From the NCBI RefSeq assembly GCF_010095445.2, contig NZ_WFGV02000031.1, positions 1 to 64,000 of the forward strand: a stretch of 64,000 nt of DNA. The letters are read 5' to 3'. Under the pieces are notes generated by a model that was given only the letters and a program-made list of their open reading frames with translations, searched no databases and was not told where the DNA came from. Below, one piece after another: positions 45,771 through 54,600 of this stretch (its first letter is position 1; each line of letters begins with the position of its first letter). The translations under genes and the position numbers were made by a program. This DNA is from Pseudomonas sp. TNT3. GTDB taxonomy: Bacteria; Pseudomonadota; Gammaproteobacteria; Pseudomonadales; Pseudomonadaceae.

Positions 45771-46670
45771 TCAATTACTGGACAACCTATCCCCGCGCGC
45801 AAACTTCCACGTCCGAATGATCTCCAGCCGGTCGATGTCCGACAAATCACCGCTGAACGGTGAAAACGGCGCTGCCAGCCGCACGATGCGCTGGGCTGCC
45901 TGATCCAGCAATGGTTGCCCGGAGGATTCCAGCACCAGCACTTCATACAGCGAGCCATCGCGGTTGATCGAGACCATCAGGCGCAAATTGCCGTAGATCT
46001 GCTTGCGGCGTGCTTCGTCCGGGTAATTGAGGTTGCCGATACGCTCGACCTTCTTGCGCCATTCGTCCTTATACCAGGCACCTTTGTCGCGCATGGTCGA
46101 GGCGGCGCTCAAGCGATGGATGCGTGGCCGCTTGGCGTACAGCTGTTGTTCGTTGGCCAGTTCCGCTTCCAGGCTGGCAATGTCGCTGGACAGCTGCTCA
46201 GTGTCGAACGTCGGCGCAGCCACCTTGGGTTTGGTGTCTGTCTTGGGGGCTTCGGTTTTGGTCGGGGCTTTTTTCGGCTTCGGTGCGACGGTTGTCACGG
46301 CAGCCTTGGGCGGCGCTTCCTGGGCTTCAGGCTGGGCGGCCGGCGGAGGCGTGACTTTCTGCACTTTATTGTCCTGGAATGGCGCGACCTCAGTGGTCTT
46401 GGGGATGGCCTTCTTGTCCAGGGTGCCGCTGCCTTGCTGATTGTCCTGCGCGAGGAAATCGGCTTTCTCAGGCTTCTTTTCGCTTTTGAAGGTGGCGAGG
46501 GTGATTTCCAGGGTTTTGCTGATCTGCTTGGGTTCGACCATGGTGAACCCGACGCCCAACAGCAAGGCCAGGTGAATCAGCGCCGCGAGAAACAGGGTAA
46601 ATCCGAGGCGATCGGCCGGGCGCACACCACGGTGGGCGAGTTCGGCGGGCAGATCGGACGGAAGAGTCAT
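45771..46670 (-). CDS. tonB3: TonB-family energy transducer TonB3
   Basis: The 299-residue protein has one N-terminal membrane span (FTLFLAALIHLALLLGVGFT, with the His in the span), a Pro/Lys/Ala-rich periplasmic stretch (about residues 95-155), a charged helical segment and a C-terminal TonB domain (YPDEARRKQIYGNLRLMVSI, with LYEVLVLESSGQPLLDQAAQ). P. aeruginosa TonB3 (PA0406) is encoded at the same position beside gshB and the pil genes and is needed for twitching motility; a shared role here is inference. Confidence 0.9.
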   Translation of the reverse strand: MTLPSDLPAELAHRGVRPADRLGFTLFLAALIHLALLLGVGFTMVEPKQISKTLEITLATFKSEKKPEKADFLAQDNQQGSGTLDKKAIPKTTEVAPFQDNKVQKVTPPPAAQPEAQEAPPKAAVTTVAPKPKKAPTKTEAPKTDTKPKVAAPTFDTEQLSSDIASLEAELANEQQLYAKRPRIHRLSAASTMRDKGAWYKDEWRKKVERIGNLNYPDEARRKQIYGNLRLMVSINRDGSLYEVLVLESSGQPLLDQAAQRIVRLAAPFSPFSGDLSDIDRLEIIRTWKFARGDRLSSN

Positions 46671-46747
46671 AACTAGAAAACCAACATCGCGTTTTTCACA
46701 GGCCGCGCATGATAACGCAATGTTGGTGATTTCCTGGCTGTTCTATA

Positions 46748-47701
46748 TCAACGAGCCTTGAGCTTCTGATCGATGGCATCCATCAGCAGGCCGCCGATAT
46801 CGGTGCCGAATGCATTGTCGATCTCGCGAATGCAGGTCGGGCTGGTGACGTTGATTTCGGTGAGGTGTTCGCCGATCACGTCGAGGCCGACGAACAGCAG
46901 GCCTTTTTCCCGCAGGGTCGGGCCGACTTGCGCAGCGATCCAGCGGTCTTTTTCACTCAGCGGGCGGGCTTCGCCACGACCACCGGCGGCCAGGTTGCCA
47001 CGGGTTTCACCGGCGGCCGGGATACGCGCCAGGCAATAATCAACCGGCTCGCCGTCGATCATCAGGATGCGCTTGTCGCCATCCTTGATTGCCGGCAGGT
47101 AAGCCTGGCCCATGATCTGCTGGGTGCCCAGTGCCGTCAGGGTTTCCAGGATCACCGAGAGGTTTGGATCACCGGCGCGGTGACGGAAGATCGAGGTGCC
47201 GCCCATGCCGTCCAGCGGCTTGAGGATCACATCGCCGTGCTTGGCGGCGAATTCACGCAACACATCGGCGCGACGGCTGACGACGGTCGGCGGTGTGCAC
47301 TGCGGGAACAGCGTGGCGAACAGTTTTTCGTTGCAGTCACGCAGGCTCTGCGGCTTGTTGACCACCAGCACGCCTGCGCGCTCGGCTTGTTCGAGCAAGT
47401 ACGTGGAGTACACGAACTCCATGTCGAACGGCGGATCCTTGCGCATCAGGATCACATCCAGATCGCTCAGCAACGCGTCAGTCTCGGCTTCCAGCTCGAA
47501 CCACTTTTCAGGGTTGGCGAAGACTTTCAGAGGCCGCATCCGCGCCCGCGCTTCGCCTTCTGCCTGATACAAATCGCGCTGTTCCATATAGAACAGTTCC
47601 CAGCCGCGCTTCTGTGCGGCCAGCAGCATGGCCAGCGAGCTATCCTTCTTATAGGAAATGCCGGCAATAGGATCCATGACAATCCCGACGCGAACGCTCA
47701 T
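46748..47701 (-). CDS. gshB: Glutathione synthetase
   Basis: The 317-residue ATP-grasp enzyme joins gamma-glutamylcysteine and glycine. It shows the prokaryotic family N-terminus VGIVMDPIAGISYKKDSSLA, VVNKPQSLRDCNEKLFATLF, VILKPLDGMGGTSIFRH and LLFVGLDVIGEHLTEINVTS followed by PTCIREID. The position between tonB3 and pilG is the same as in P. aeruginosa. It is divergent from pilG with 235 bases between them. Confidence 0.98.
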   Translation of the reverse strand: MSVRVGIVMDPIAGISYKKDSSLAMLLAAQKRGWELFYMEQRDLYQAEGEARARMRPLKVFANPEKWFELEAETDALLSDLDVILMRKDPPFDMEFVYSTYLLEQAERAGVLVVNKPQSLRDCNEKLFATLFPQCTPPTVVSRRADVLREFAAKHGDVILKPLDGMGGTSIFRHRAGDPNLSVILETLTALGTQQIMGQAYLPAIKDGDKRILMIDGEPVDYCLARIPAAGETRGNLAAGGRGEARPLSEKDRWIAAQVGPTLREKGLLFVGLDVIGEHLTEINVTSPTCIREIDNAFGTDIGGLLMDAIDQKLKAR

Positions 47702-47856
47702 GGGTTTTTCCTCGAAATTTGGGGGGCCAAAGGACCGTATAAAAGTGGCGTCAGAGTGGCGCTGAGTGTGTTCCCGGTCAAGGAAAAACCACTGCGCAGG
47801 CTGGCCGATAGATTGGTATTGGAGACTGTGCTAAAAAGACTGCCAAGCAGTACTGG

Positions 47857-47873
47857 CCCTTGAGTATCAAGGG
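47857..47873 (+). promoter_or_regulatory. Short perfect hairpin upstream of pilG
   Basis: CCCTTGA (47857-47863) and TCAAGGG (47867-47873) form a 7-bp stem with a three-base loop in the gshB-pilG divergent region, 63 bases before pilG. It could be an operator or leader element; no U-run follows. Confidence 0.4.
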
Positions 47874-47936
47874 TTTCGAGCCTCCGGTGGACCGGAAACG
47901 GACAATTTGATTCGCAAAGGCGACGGTAGAGCAACT

Positions 47937-48341
47937 ATGGATCAGCATTCCAGCGCCTTGAAGGTCATGGTGATCGACGATTCGAAGACGATTCGCCGCA
48001 CCGCCGAAACGTTGCTGAAAAACGTGGGCTGCGAGGTCATCACGGCCATCGACGGTTTCGATGCGCTCGCCAAGATTGCCGACAACCATCCTGGCATCAT
48101 CTTCGTCGACATCATGATGCCGCGTCTGGATGGTTATCAGACCTGCGCTTTAATCAAGAACAACAGTGCATTCAAGTCCACGCCAGTGATTATGCTGTCG
48201 TCGAAGGATGGCCTGTTTGACAAGGCAAAGGGGCGCATCGTCGGCTCCGACCAGTTTCTGACCAAGCCTTTCAGCAAGGAAGAACTGCTGAACGCGATCC
48301 AGGCCCATGTACCGGGTTTCGCCGCCGTTTTGCCGCAGTAG
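47937..48341 (+). CDS. pilG: Twitching motility response regulator PilG
   Basis: This stand-alone CheY-like receiver of 134 residues has DD in VMVIDDSKTIRRTAETLL, the phospho-Asp in FVDIMMPRLDGYQT and the conserved Thr/Lys region MLSSKDG...FLTKPFSKEE. PilG is phosphorylated by ChpA and promotes pilus extension and cAMP signalling in P. aeruginosa. The ATG at 47937 (MDQHSSALKVMVIDD) is chosen over an upstream start at 47907 because it matches P. aeruginosa PilG. It is the first gene of the pilGHIJ-chpA-chpC operon. Confidence 0.97.
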   Translation: MDQHSSALKVMVIDDSKTIRRTAETLLKNVGCEVITAIDGFDALAKIADNHPGIIFVDIMMPRLDGYQTCALIKNNSAFKSTPVIMLSSKDGLFDKAKGRIVGSDQFLTKPFSKEELLNAIQAHVPGFAAVLPQ

Positions 48342-48398
48342 GACACGCACAGTGACGCTCGGCCAACGGGCCTGGCGTCGACAAGAATGGGGAAAACC

Positions 48399-48764
48399 AT
48401 GGCACGTATTCTGATCGTCGATGATTCGCCGACCGAAATGTACAAACTGACCGGCATGCTGGAAAAGCACGGTCATGAAGTGTTGAAAGCCGAGAACGGC
48501 GCCGACGGCGTAGCCCTCGCTCGTCAGGAAAAACCCGACGCCGTGCTGATGGACATCGTCATGCCCGGCCTCAACGGTTTCCAGGCAACCCGTCAGCTGA
48601 CCAAGGATCCGGAAACCGGGCACATCCCGGTCATCATCATTACCACCAAGGATCAGGAAACCGACAAAGTCTGGGGCACACGCCAGGGCGCCAAGGACTA
48701 CCTGACCAAACCGGTCGACGAAGACACCCTGATCAAGACCCTGAACAGCGTGCTGGCCGGTTGA
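48399..48764 (+). CDS. pilH: Twitching motility response regulator PilH
   Basis: This 121-residue CheY-like receiver has ARILIVDDSPTEMYKLTGML, the phospho-Asp in VLMDIVMPGLNGFQ and TTKDQETDKVWGTRQGAKDY followed by LTKPVDE. In P. aeruginosa PilH opposes or buffers PilG signalling and affects retraction. The ATG at 48399 is preferred over 48387. pilI follows after 10 bases. Confidence 0.97.
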   Translation: MARILIVDDSPTEMYKLTGMLEKHGHEVLKAENGADGVALARQEKPDAVLMDIVMPGLNGFQATRQLTKDPETGHIPVIIITTKDQETDKVWGTRQGAKDYLTKPVDEDTLIKTLNSVLAG

Positions 48765-48774
48765 TCTGACCGCC

Positions 48775-49308
48775 ATGACCGAATCACTGACTGCCTTCGA
48801 ATTGCTGCTGCAGATCGATCAGCGTTGTCGGCTGCTGGTAGCGGACTTGCCGTCCCAGCCAACCCGGCAGGACAGCTGGAGCGGTATCGGCTTCCGCCTG
48901 GGCGAGCACTGGTATGTCGCGCCCATGAGGGAAGTCAGCGAAGTTCTGCCCGAGCCGCGGCTCACTCAGTTGCCAGGGGTGAAACCGTGGGTGAAGGGTG
49001 TCGCTAACCTGCGCGGCCGACTGCTGCCGGTCATGGATGTGTGCGGCTTCTTCGGTGATGAATTGTCGGCGGTGCGCAAGCAACGACGCGTGTTGGTGAT
49101 CGAGCACAGCGATGTGTTTGCGGGGTTGATGGTTGATGAGGTTTTCGGCTTGCAGCACTTTGCCCAGGACAGCCTGGAGCCGACAGGTTTCATCAACGGA
49201 CCGATCGCACCGTTCATCAAAGGCAGGTTTCAGCGCGAGCAGAACTGGCAAGTATTCAGCCCGTTTGCGCTGGTGCAGTCGCAAGGTTTCATGAACGTAG
49301 CGCTGTAA
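48775..49308 (+). CDS. pilI: CheW-like adaptor PilI
   Basis: This 177-residue CheW-domain protein has IGFRLGEHWYVAPMREVSEV, GVKPWVKGVANLRGRLLPVM with the conserved NLRG motif, and LVIEHSDVFAGLMVDEVFGL. It couples the receptor PilJ to the kinase ChpA. It lies between pilH and pilJ; a separate repeat of about 130 bases sits between pilI and pilJ. Confidence 0.95.
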   Translation: MTESLTAFELLLQIDQRCRLLVADLPSQPTRQDSWSGIGFRLGEHWYVAPMREVSEVLPEPRLTQLPGVKPWVKGVANLRGRLLPVMDVCGFFGDELSAVRKQRRVLVIEHSDVFAGLMVDEVFGLQHFAQDSLEPTGFINGPIAPFIKGRFQREQNWQVFSPFALVQSQGFMNVAL

Positions 49309-49322
49309 ACACGACCGCCTTA

Positions 49323-49453
49323 TGTAGCAGCTGCCGAAGGCTGCGTTCGAGGGCAAGCCCTCGCAAAATCGGGCAGTGTGGTTTTCAGATACACCGTGAC
49401 GCGAACGTTTACGACCGCTGCGCGGTCGGACGCAGGCTTCGCCAGCTGCTACA
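49323..49453. repeat. Inverted repeat of the TGTAGCAGCTGCCGAAGGCTGCG family
   Basis: TGTAGCAGCTGCCGAAGGCT at the left and AGGCTTCGCCAGCTGCTACA at the right are imperfect inverted arms with an internal pair around GAGGGCAAGCCCTC. The element lies within the operon, between pilI and pilJ (208 bases), where it could affect messenger stability. Confidence 0.85.
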
Positions 49454-49516
49454 AGGGGCCGCGTAGGTGTTGAGGATCGGCGGCGATAGAGAATTCAGCT
49501 GTTCAGGCGAGGACCG

Positions 49517-51577
49517 ATGACAAAAGCAAAAACAGGCAAGTCAATGGAAGGGTCGCGCAGCCGCTCGCAGATCATCGTGCTGTTCATCGCGCTGATCATC
49601 TTCATCATGCTGCTCTTCGCCAACTTTGCTTACCTCAACACCCAAGCCACGTACGACAAACAGTACATCGGCCACGCCGGTGAACTGCGCGTGCTATCCC
49701 AGCGCATTGCCAAAAACGCCACCGAAGCCGCCGCCGGCAAGTCCGCCGCATTCAAGCTGCTCAGCGATGCACGCAATGACTTTGCCCAGCGCTGGAGTTA
49801 CCTGAAAAAAGGCGACCCCTCCACCGGACTGCCGCCGGCGCCGTCCACCGTGCGCCCGGAAATGCGCGCCGTGCAGCTGGATTGGGAGCGCCTGCTGAAA
49901 AACACCGACACCATTCTCTCCAGCGAACAGACCGTATTGTCGCTGCATCAAGTCGCGGCGACGTTGGCCGAAACCGTGCCGCAATTGCAGGTCGAGTACG
50001 AAAAAGTCGTCGAGATTCTTCTACAGCGCGGTGCACCGGCCGCCCAGGTCGCGATGGCTCAACGTCAATCGCTGCTGGCCGAGCGTATTTTGGGCGCGGT
50101 GAATACCGTACTGGCCGGCGATGAAAGTTCGCAGCAAGCCGCCGACATCTTCGGACGTGACGCAGCGCGATTCGGCCAAGTGCTCAACGGCATGCTTCAG
50201 GGCAATCCGGCGCTGAAAGTCAGCCAGGTCGAAGACCGCGATGCGCGAGCGCGTCTGATCGAGATTTCCGAGCTGTTTGAGTTTGTCTCGGGCTCTGTCG
50301 ATGAAATCCTCGAAACCTCACCGGAGCTGTTCAAGGTCCGTGAGTCCGCCACCAACATTTTCAGCCTGTCGCAAACCCTGCTCGACGAAGCTTCACACCT
50401 GGCCACCGGTTTTGAGAACCTGGCCGGCGGGCGCACCACCGACACCATCGGCGGCTACGTACTGGGGCTGCTGGCTCTGGCGTCGATCATCCTCATCGGC
50501 ATGGTGATGGTGCGTGAAACCAATCGTCAGCTGCGGGAAACGGCCGAGAAGAACGAGCGCAACCAGACCGCGATCATGCGCCTGCTCGACGAAATCGAAG
50601 ACCTGGCTGACGGTGACCTCACGGTGACGGCCTCGGTGACGGAAGACTTCACCGGCTCCATCGCTGACTCGATCAACTATTCCGTGGACCAGCTGCGGGA
50701 CCTGGTCGCCACCATCAACCTGACGGCCGGCCAGGTCGCGGCTGCCGTGCAGGAAACCCAGGCCACCGCCATGCATCTGGCGCAGGCGTCGGAGCATCAG
50801 GCCCAGCAGATTTCCGAAGCGTCCACGGCCATCAATGACATGGCGCAGTCCATCGACCAGGTATCAGCCAACGCCGCGGAATCTTCGGCGGTGGCCGAGC
50901 GTTCGGTGGAAATCGCCAACAAGGGCAACGAGGTGGTGCACAACACTATCCACGGCATGGACAACATCCGTGAACAAATTCAGGACACCGCCAAACGCAT
51001 CAAGCGCCTGGGCGAGTCTTCGCAGGAAATCGGCGATATCGTCAGTCTGATCGATGACATTGCCGATCAGACCAACATCCTCGCCTTGAACGCAGCCATC
51101 CAGGCGTCGATGGCCGGTGACGCCGGACGCGGTTTTGCGGTGGTCGCCGATGAAGTGCAGCGCCTCGCCGAGCGTTCCTCCGCCGCGACACGGCAGATCG
51201 AAACCCTGGTGCGGGCGATTCAGACCGACACCAACGAAGCGGTCATCTCCATGGAGCAGACCACCACCGAAGTGGTGCGCGGAGCACGCCTGGCGCACGA
51301 TGCCGGCGTGGCCCTGGAAGAAATCGAAGGCGTTTCGAAAACCCTCGCGGCGCTGATCCAGAGTATTTCCAACGCCGCCCAGCAGCAGACGTCTTCGGCC
51401 GGACAGATTTCCCTGACGATGAACGTAATCCAGCAAATCACCTCGCAGACCTCGTCAGGTTCCACCGCTACCGCCGAGAGCATCGGCAACCTGGCGAAAA
51501 TGGCCAGTCAGCTGCGGCGCTCGGTGTCCGGTTTCACCTTGCCGGCGGCCAAATCGCAAGCAGCGGATAAAGTGTGA
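49517..51577 (+). CDS. pilJ: Type IV pilus methyl-accepting chemoreceptor PilJ
   Basis: The 686-residue receptor has a first membrane span at about 20-43 ([20 protein letters not shown]), PilJ-type periplasmic modules, a second span near 312-332 ([20 protein letters not shown]), a HAMP region and a coiled-coil signalling domain with tip [20 protein letters not shown] followed by [15 protein letters not shown]. The tip has QAS where most receptors have EAA. PilJ senses pilus retraction or PilA in P. aeruginosa. The modification genes pilK and chpB are absent nearby. GAGG stands before the ATG. Confidence 0.97.
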   Translation: MTKAKTGKSMEGSRSRSQIIVLFIALIIFIMLLFANFAYLNTQATYDKQYIGHAGELRVLSQRIAKNATEAAAGKSAAFKLLSDARNDFAQRWSYLKKGDPSTGLPPAPSTVRPEMRAVQLDWERLLKNTDTILSSEQTVLSLHQVAATLAETVPQLQVEYEKVVEILLQRGAPAAQVAMAQRQSLLAERILGAVNTVLAGDESSQQAADIFGRDAARFGQVLNGMLQGNPALKVSQVEDRDARARLIEISELFEFVSGSVDEILETSPELFKVRESATNIFSLSQTLLDEASHLATGFENLAGGRTTDTIGGYVLGLLALASIILIGMVMVRETNRQLRETAEKNERNQTAIMRLLDEIEDLADGDLTVTASVTEDFTGSIADSINYSVDQLRDLVATINLTAGQVAAAVQETQATAMHLAQASEHQAQQISEASTAINDMAQSIDQVSANAAESSAVAERSVEIANKGNEVVHNTIHGMDNIREQIQDTAKRIKRLGESSQEIGDIVSLIDDIADQTNILALNAAIQASMAGDAGRGFAVVADEVQRLAERSSAATRQIETLVRAIQTDTNEAVISMEQTTTEVVRGARLAHDAGVALEEIEGVSKTLAALIQSISNAAQQQTSSAGQISLTMNVIQQITSQTSSGSTATAESIGNLAKMASQLRRSVSGFTLPAAKSQAADKV

Positions 51578-51629
51578 AGCGCCAACAGGCGTATGCTTTT
51601 TTTTGAGAGGGGCAGTGAGCGGAGTGGTT

Positions 51630-54600
51630 ATGGGTGATCGGCACGACTATGTGGCCCTCGAGTGGGTCAAGGGTGAGATTGCCGAAACGCTGAGGCAGGC
51701 GGCTCTTCACCTGGAAAGCATGGCCATCGACGAGGAGCAGACAACGCCTGCGCTCGGTGAATGCCTGGCGTGCATCCATCAGGTCCATGGCGTGCTGCAG
51801 ATGGTCGAGTTCTACGGCGCGGCGTTGCTCGCCGAAGAGATGGAACAGCTGACCCTGGCGCTGTTGCAGAACCGCGTCAGCCATCGTGATGAAGCGATCC
51901 ACCTGCTGTTGCAAGCCCTCGGGCAGTTGCCGATCTACCTCGATCGGGTACAAGGCGCACGGCGGGACCTGCCGCTGGTGGTGCTGCCTCTGATCAATGA
52001 TTTGCGTAGCGCGCGTGGCGAGAGCCTGCTGTCAGAAACCAGTCTGTTCAGCCCGCAACTGCCGGACTTGCCCGCGCTGGACGAAGAAGAACTCGCGCTT
52101 CTGGAGCCGGCGGAATTACCCAACGTATTACGCAAGTTGCGGCAGATGCTGCAGATGGCGCTGGTCGGTTTGCTACGCGAGCAGGAGGACGATACTCACC
52201 TTGGCTACCTGGCCAAGGTCTTTGCGCGCCTGGAAGGCATCTGTGGCGATGCGCCGCTGAGCCCTTTGTGGCAAGTGGCTTCGGCGTTGGTCGAAGGCAT
52301 GCGCGGCGGTGCCATTGCTAACAGTCCGGCATTGCGCAGCCTGTTCAAGGACGCGGACAAAGAACTCAAGCGCCTGCTCGAACAGGGCATGCGCGGCATC
52401 AACCAACCAGCGCCTCCAGAGTTGCTCAAGAGTTTGCTGTTCTACATTGCCAAAGCCGACCACCCCACCGGGCAGATGCTGACCATGAAAGATCGCTACT
52501 CACTGGACGACGCATTGCCTGACAGCGCAATGGTCGACGAAGAACGCGCCCGGTTGGCCGGCCCCGACCGCGATGCCATGCGTTCGGTGCTGGCGGCGCT
52601 CTGCGAAGAACTGGTGCGGGTGAAAGAGCGCCTGGACCTGTTCGTCCGCAGCGACCGCCAGCACACGTCGGACCTCGAAAGCCTGCTGTCGCCCCTGCGA
52701 CAAATCGCCGATACCCTGGCGGTGCTGGGATTTGGCCAGCCGCGCAAGGTCATCATCGATCAACTGGCGGTAGTACTGAGCCTCGTTCAAGGCCAGCGCG
52801 AACCCAGCGATGCCGTTCTCATGGACGTCGCCGGTGCCTTGCTCTACGTCGAAGCCAACCTGTCCGGCATGGTCGGCACCGTTGAGCCGGAAAGCCAGGA
52901 AGACAGCCGCCTGCCGACCACCGACCTGACCCAGATCCACCAGATCGTCATCAGGGAGGCGCGCATCTGCCTGCAACAGGCCAAGGACATGATCGTCGAC
53001 TACATCGACGCCGACTGGGACCGCCAGCACTTGCAGCCATTGCCGGCCTTGCTGACACAGGTGCGTGGGGCGCTGGCGATGATTCCATTGAGCCGCGCAG
53101 CCAGCCTGATCGAATCCTGCAATCACTTCATTCGCGAGCACTTGTTGCTGGACCCGGACCAGCCCGGCTGGCAGGAACTGGACAGCCTCGCCGACGTTAT
53201 CACCAGCATCGAATATTACCTGGAGCGTCTCAGTGATGACCCGGAGGCTCCGGGGGAGCACCTGCTCGACGTGGCGCAAAAAGGCCTGGCTGCCCTGGGT
53301 TTCTTCCCCAACGAGCGGCATGTGCCGGTGCTGGAAGATGTGCTGAGCCCCAGCGAAGCGCAGGTGATGCAGGAACAGCAGGCGCTGGAAGATCCAGACG
53401 TGGTCCAGACCTTGGCCGATGTATTGGCCAGTCCCGTTTCCACCGTGAATCCCCCCGCCCTGAACACGCCTGGCAGTCTGCTCCCGCCACCCGCGGACGA
53501 AGAGCCGGTAGACGATGAATTGCGTGAAGTGTTCCTCGAAGAAGCTGAAGAAGTTCTGGATACCCTTCGCGAATATTTGCCGCGCTGGACCGCCACACCC
53601 GAGAGCACATCGGCCCTGAGTGAATTACGCCGGGCCTTTCACACCTTGAAAGGCAGTGGCCGGATGGTCCGGGCATTGGTGTTGGGCGAGCTGGCCTGGG
53701 CGGTAGAGAACCTGCTCAATCGCGTGCTCGAACACAGCGTCAAACCCGGGCCTGCGGTGAATCAGCTGCTGGATGATGTGATGCAATTGCTGCCGGAACT
53801 GGTGGCTGAATTTGCGAGCAACACCCAGCGCCAACGTAATGATGTCGACCAATTGGCCGCCCGAGCGCATGCCCTGGCCAAAGGCGTTGAACCGCTGCTG
53901 GACGAGGACGTGCAAGACGTCGCCGCGCTCGATCCCCTGCTGCTGGAGATCTTCCGCAACGAAGCCGAAACCCATCTGGCCAGCCTCAACCGATTCCTCG
54001 AACAAGCCGCCGAGCATGTGCCGTTGCAGGCCAGCGACGACTTGCAGCGCGCCTTGCATACCCTCAAGGGCAGCGCCTCGATGGCCGGCGTTTTGCCGAT
54101 TGCCGAACTGGCGGCGCCGCTGGATCAACTGGCTCGCGAGTACAAGGCGCATCTGTTAGCGCTGGACCTGGACGAAGTCGAGTTGTTGCTGGAGGCCGAA
54201 GGCTTGTTCCGGCTCGGATTGCGCCAGCTGAAAATCGATCCACTGGCTGACATTCCCGGTGCGCGTACCTTGATCGAAAGAACCCAGGCACTGCTGGCCG
54301 AGCGTCTGGAAACCCTTTTGAATGCACCGCATACCCGGATGCGCATCAAGCGTGATCCGCAACTGATCAACAACTTCCTCGCCCAAGGCATGGACATCCT
54401 GCTGGACGCTGAAAGCCTGTTGCAACGCTGGCAGCAACATCCGGGCGAGCGCCAGGAACTCAGTGCACTACTGGATGAATTGACCACCCTTGGCGAAGGC
54501 GCGCACCTGGCTGATCTGCACCCGGTGGATGAACTCTGCGAAGCCTTGCTCGACCTGTATGGCGCGGTGGAAGAAAGCAGTCTGGCAGTCAGCGACCGGT

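Noticed and set aside
51578-51629. Remnant of pilK between pilJ and chpA
   Set aside because: Only 52 bases separate the genes and no methyltransferase motif is visible in any frame.
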